DNA from: Chitinophagaceae bacterium
Lineage (GTDB): Bacteria > Bacteroidota > Bacteroidia > Chitinophagales > Chitinophagaceae
DNA length: 8,673 nt
Assembly (NCBI GenBank): GCA_017853235.1
Contig: JAFMJX010000068.1
Span: forward strand, 1 to 8,673
Reading direction: 5' to 3'
Shown: one piece after another, positions 6,795 through 8,673 of the stretch
Layout of the letters: each line of letters begins with the position of its first letter
Position numbering within the stretch: the first letter of the stretch is position 1
Notes under the pieces: model-generated
Told to the model about the DNA's origin: nothing
The model's input: the letters and a program-made list of their open reading frames with translations, nothing else
Database searches by the model: none
Program-made: the position numbers and the translations under genes

Positions 6795-7280
6795 GGTTTG
6801 TACCCCTAAAGCAAGTCTAAATTCGTGCTGTAACAGCCACTTTTTTCTTGATTTACCCCAAGCATACCCCACTAGGGATTTATCCGAACCTATGATGCGA
6901 TGACATGGTATGATAATGGCAATTTTGTTTTTCCCATTTGCGTTGGCTGCTGCTCTAACCAAATTAGGATCCCCCATTTTTTTTGCTAAATCACCATAAC
7001 TCAAGGTTTTTCCAAAAGGAAGTTCATGTAATTCTTTCCAAACTTTTTGTTGGAATTCGGTTCCAGATGGATCTATAGCAACTGTAAAGGAACGTCTGGT
7101 ACCCGAAAAATATTCAATTAATTCCTCCATGCATTGGTGTATTACTTCGGGCATAGTGTCACTTAACGTAACTAGTTCAGGGCGGTCAGTGAAAATTATT
7201 TCTTGTATGCAATGCGCTTGTGAAGTGATTTTAATGGCTCCTATAGGACTTTGATAAATATGTGTAAATAGTTCTTCCAT
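6786..7280 (-). CDS. ogt: methylated-DNA--protein-cysteine methyltransferase
   Basis: A suicidal repair protein that moves the alkyl group from O6-alkylguanine in DNA to its own cysteine. At 164 residues it has the single-module Ogt/MGMT length without an Ada-type regulatory domain. The N-terminal half (1-70) contains YQSPIGAIKIT. The C-terminal DNA-binding domain has FQQKVWKEL (76-84), LPFGKTLSYGDLA (87-99), an arginine in LVRAAANANGKN that matches the family's base-flipping Arg (Arg109), the active-site IIPCHRIIG with Cys126, and GYAWGKSRKKWLLQHE (138-153). Its ATG shares one base with the stop of the upstream csaA gene (TAATG on the minus strand), so translation is probably coupled. The 3' end overlaps convergent cdd by 9 bp. 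Confidence 0.95.
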   Translation of the reverse strand: MEELFTHIYQSPIGAIKITSQAHCIQEIIFTDRPELVTLSDTMPEVIHQCMEELIEYFSGTRRSFTVAIDPSGTEFQQKVWKELHELPFGKTLSYGDLAKKMGDPNLVRAAANANGKNKIAIIIPCHRIIGSDKSLVGYAWGKSRKKWLLQHEFRLALGVQTLF

Positions 7281-7615
7281 TAACCAATAGGTTGTCCATT
7301 ATCCACGGAGTGGGTGGGGGTGAGTAAAACGACTTGATTCTGTTTATCGTATACTCCAAGTACTAAACATTCACTCATAAAGTGTGCAATTTGTTTAGGA
7401 GGGAAATTGACTACAGCTACAATTTGTTGACCAATTAAATTTTCAATATTGTAATGAGTCGTAATTTGAGCAGACGATTTTTTGATGCCTAATGAACCAA
7501 AGTCAATAGTAAGTTGGTAAGCTGGTTTTTTTGCCTCTGGAAAAGTGTTGGCAGCTATAATAGTGCCGCATCTAATGTCCACTTTAGCAAATTCATCCCA
7601 TTGCAAATCATTCAT
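7280..7615 (-). CDS. csaA: CsaA-type tRNA-binding domain protein
   Basis: A small stand-alone OB-fold protein of the family containing Bacillus subtilis CsaA, which binds tRNA and has been described as an export-related chaperone; the actual role in this organism is unknown. At 111 residues it has the family length (about 110). Recognisable segments are DIRCGTI (13-19), FPEAKKPAYQLTIDFG (25-40), KSSAQIT (46-52), VAVVNFPPKQI (66-76), SECLVLG (81-87) and NGQPIG (106-111), all closely resembling CsaA from memory. It is the middle gene of a minus-strand operon: 22 bases follow the stop of the SirB1-like gene, and its own stop overlaps the ogt start. The same fold appears at the C-terminus of methionyl-tRNA synthetase, but here it is a separate gene. 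Confidence 0.92.
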   Translation of the reverse strand: MNDLQWDEFAKVDIRCGTIIAANTFPEAKKPAYQLTIDFGSLGIKKSSAQITTHYNIENLIGQQIVAVVNFPPKQIAHFMSECLVLGVYDKQNQVVLLTPTHSVDNGQPIG

Positions 7616-7637
7616 ATTGGTGGTTTTAAAGAAATCT

Positions 7638-8510
7638 TTAACTATCTAATAAATCTGCCAATAATAATAAGTCTGTTTGCTTGTATTGTAAGATGGGACT
7701 TTGAAAACATTTGGCAAATTCGGTAATCATTTTTTTGATAATTCTAAGATTAGACAATCGTTTATAATAAATATTCTTTGGTTCAATATTTGATCTTATA
7801 AAATAGTTGTCTAAATCTTTTTGTGAAAAAGCGTGTCCTGTTGTACCTTCTATGTAAAATTGAATGTATTCCTGAGGATTAGGATAAATTTCATTAGGAT
7901 CCCAATCGGATGCATAAAAAGCAACAATACATTGTTTGGGAATATTAATAAAATGGGCTTCAATTTCTAATTGCTGACACAGCTCCGCATACAAAAGCGT
8001 GTTTGCAAAAGCATTGCCTTTTTTGGAAAGAAGAGGGGCAGACAATAAAAATTCTTCAGGCTTTTCATAATTTACTTCTACCCCTTTAATTTGATAATAG
8101 TGGTATAAAATATTACGTAACACATTGGCTTGTTCCAATGGAGTTAAATAATTATTTAACTCAAGCCATATATTTCTTCTAATTTTTTCAAGTTGATTAC
8201 GAAGGGTGTCTTCCGCTTGTTCTGGATATTGATATTTATTAAGTAGTAAAGCGCCTTCCAGTAAAGAAGGCTCTGGTTTCATTTTCCATTCTTTGAAAGC
8301 ATCCTTTAAATCTTGAAATCGAAGTTTGTAAATCATTTTTTCGATACGATCCAATGTTGCTTCATCCAATGTATTTTCCCATAAATGTTCTAAATCGGGT
8401 ATGATAGGAGTACCATAATTTAGTAAACGATCCGAAATAGTATTGAATATTTCTTCGTCAGGATCGTCCATCAATTTAAATAAGGCTTTTATCTCATTGG
8501 GTGTACTCAT
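7638..8510 (-). CDS. SirB1/transglutaminase-like (Transglut_core2) family protein
   Basis: First gene of the minus-strand operon, 290 residues; molecular function unknown. Residues 1-100 are predicted helical and HEAT-like (ALFKLMDDPDEEIFNTISDRLL and following helices). Residues about 105-270 resemble the SirB1 N-terminal family of transglutaminase-like domains, recognised by LLSKKGNAFANTLLYAELCQQLEIEAHFINIP (160-191), where the family usually has a KGNPISL...GVNLP...HF pattern, and by FSQKDLDNYF followed by IEPKNIYYKRLSNLRIIKKMI (242-262). Most SirB1-like members lack the catalytic Cys of true transglutaminases, and none is obvious at the usual place here. The usual NPFNxG turn is replaced by IEGTTGH (220-226). 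No signal peptide or membrane helix is seen, so it is probably cytosolic. The ATG at 8510 is preceded by an A/T-rich leader. It is spaced 22 bases from csaA and is probably co-transcribed with csaA and ogt. Confidence 0.75.
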   Translation of the reverse strand: MSTPNEIKALFKLMDDPDEEIFNTISDRLLNYGTPIIPDLEHLWENTLDEATLDRIEKMIYKLRFQDLKDAFKEWKMKPEPSLLEGALLLNKYQYPEQAEDTLRNQLEKIRRNIWLELNNYLTPLEQANVLRNILYHYYQIKGVEVNYEKPEEFLLSAPLLSKKGNAFANTLLYAELCQQLEIEAHFINIPKQCIVAFYASDWDPNEIYPNPQEYIQFYIEGTTGHAFSQKDLDNYFIRSNIEPKNIYYKRLSNLRIIKKMITEFAKCFQSPILQYKQTDLLLLADLLDS

Positions 8511-8543
8511 TATTCTAAAGAGGGGTGTTAGCTAGTAAGTATG

Positions 8544-8577
8544 GTTGATTGAAAATATATTCAATACCCAAATCAAC
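8544..8577. promoter_or_regulatory. nested inverted repeat over a candidate promoter of the minus-strand operon
   Basis: GTTGATT (8544-8550) and AATCAAC (8571-8577) are perfect 7-bp inverted repeats 20 bases apart. Inside them, ATTGAA (8548-8553) and TTCAAT (8560-8565) form a second inverted repeat. The centre read on the minus strand is TATATTTT (8559-8552), one base off the Bacteroidota -7 consensus TAnnTTTG and 41 bases before the start of the SirB1-like gene. The arrangement looks like an operator over a promoter, but short A/T-rich repeats arise by chance. Confidence 0.3.
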
Positions 8578-8587
8578 GTAAAATATG

Positions 8588-8599
8588 CGAATAAATTCG
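8588..8599. repeat. short near-palindrome CGAAT-AA-ATTCG
   Basis: Two perfect 5-base arms around a 2-base spacer in the intergenic region between the SirB1-like gene and the possible gene at 8660. It could be a regulator half-site pair, though nothing else supports that. Confidence 0.2.
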
Positions 8600-8659
8600 T
8601 TTAAGTTATCCCAATACTGTGGATATATTTAACAATAGTTTACATAATAAAAACTTTTT

Positions 8660-8673
8660 ATGAACGTTCCCGT
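8660..8673 (+). CDS. possible first codons of a plus-strand gene, cut by window end
   Basis: An ATG at 8660 opens a frame (M-N-V-P-) that runs off the window after four full codons. It is preceded by an A/T-rich leader and, 28 bases upstream, by TATATTTA (8624-8631), which differs from the -7 consensus TAnnTTTG only at the last base; the spacing resembles that of pdhB. The divergent arrangement with the minus-strand operon makes a gene start plausible here. The product cannot be told. Confidence 0.3.

Noticed and set aside
7514..7726. Plus-strand open frame across csaA and the end of the SirB1-like gene
   Set aside because: Both overlapped genes have well-recognised proteins on the minus strand; this frame has no family resemblance.
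1..8673. Search for tRNA, rRNA, CRISPR repeats, insertion sequences, riboswitches or defence genes
   Set aside because: No repeat arrays, transposase-like proteins, flanking direct repeats or structured RNA signatures were visible by reading; nearly all sequence is accounted for by housekeeping genes.

Overview
The window reads as a stretch of ordinary chromosome from a low-GC member of the Bacteroidota, most likely near Chitinophagaceae/Sediminibacterium. Four things point there: a TonB-dependent receptor with an N-terminal carboxypeptidase-like regulatory domain, a signal peptidase I with an extra multi-helix membrane domain in front, a stand-alone pdhB, and start codons preceded by A/T-rich leaders without Shine-Dalgarno sequences. 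Several upstream regions carry sequences close to the Bacteroidota -7 element TAnnTTTG. The lineage is inferred from protein character, not from a search.

Layout. Bases 1-484 (minus) hold the 5' part of purC (SAICAR synthetase), cut by the window edge. A 99-bp divergent region separates it from a large outer-membrane TonB-dependent receptor (584-3514, plus) that ends at a strong intrinsic terminator. Next on the plus strand come pdhB (pyruvate dehydrogenase E1 beta, 3644-4630), signal peptidase I (lepB; start corrected to 4751, ends 6262) and cytidine deaminase (cdd, 6312-6794). The TBDT, pdhB and lepB are each followed by a terminator-like hairpin, so these look like mostly independent units.

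From 6786 to 8510 the minus strand carries a compact three-gene operon read right to left: a SirB1/transglutaminase-like helical protein, a CsaA-type tRNA-binding-fold protein, and an O6-methylguanine-DNA methyltransferase (ogt). The csaA stop and ogt start overlap as TAATG. The operon runs tail-to-tail into cdd with a 9-bp overlap of coding sequence. The last 160 bp (8511-8673) are intergenic, with inverted repeats, and may include the first codons of a plus-strand gene at 8660.

Functionally this is mostly housekeeping: purine synthesis, pyruvate oxidation, protein export, pyrimidine salvage, alkylation repair and outer-membrane uptake. I see no mobile element, CRISPR array, RNA gene, phage gene or defence cassette. 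I found no convincing undescribed system. The points most worth a second look are a low-complexity insertion in the receptor, the architecture and start of lepB, the SirB1-like/csaA/ogt operon, and a few regulatory-looking structures.
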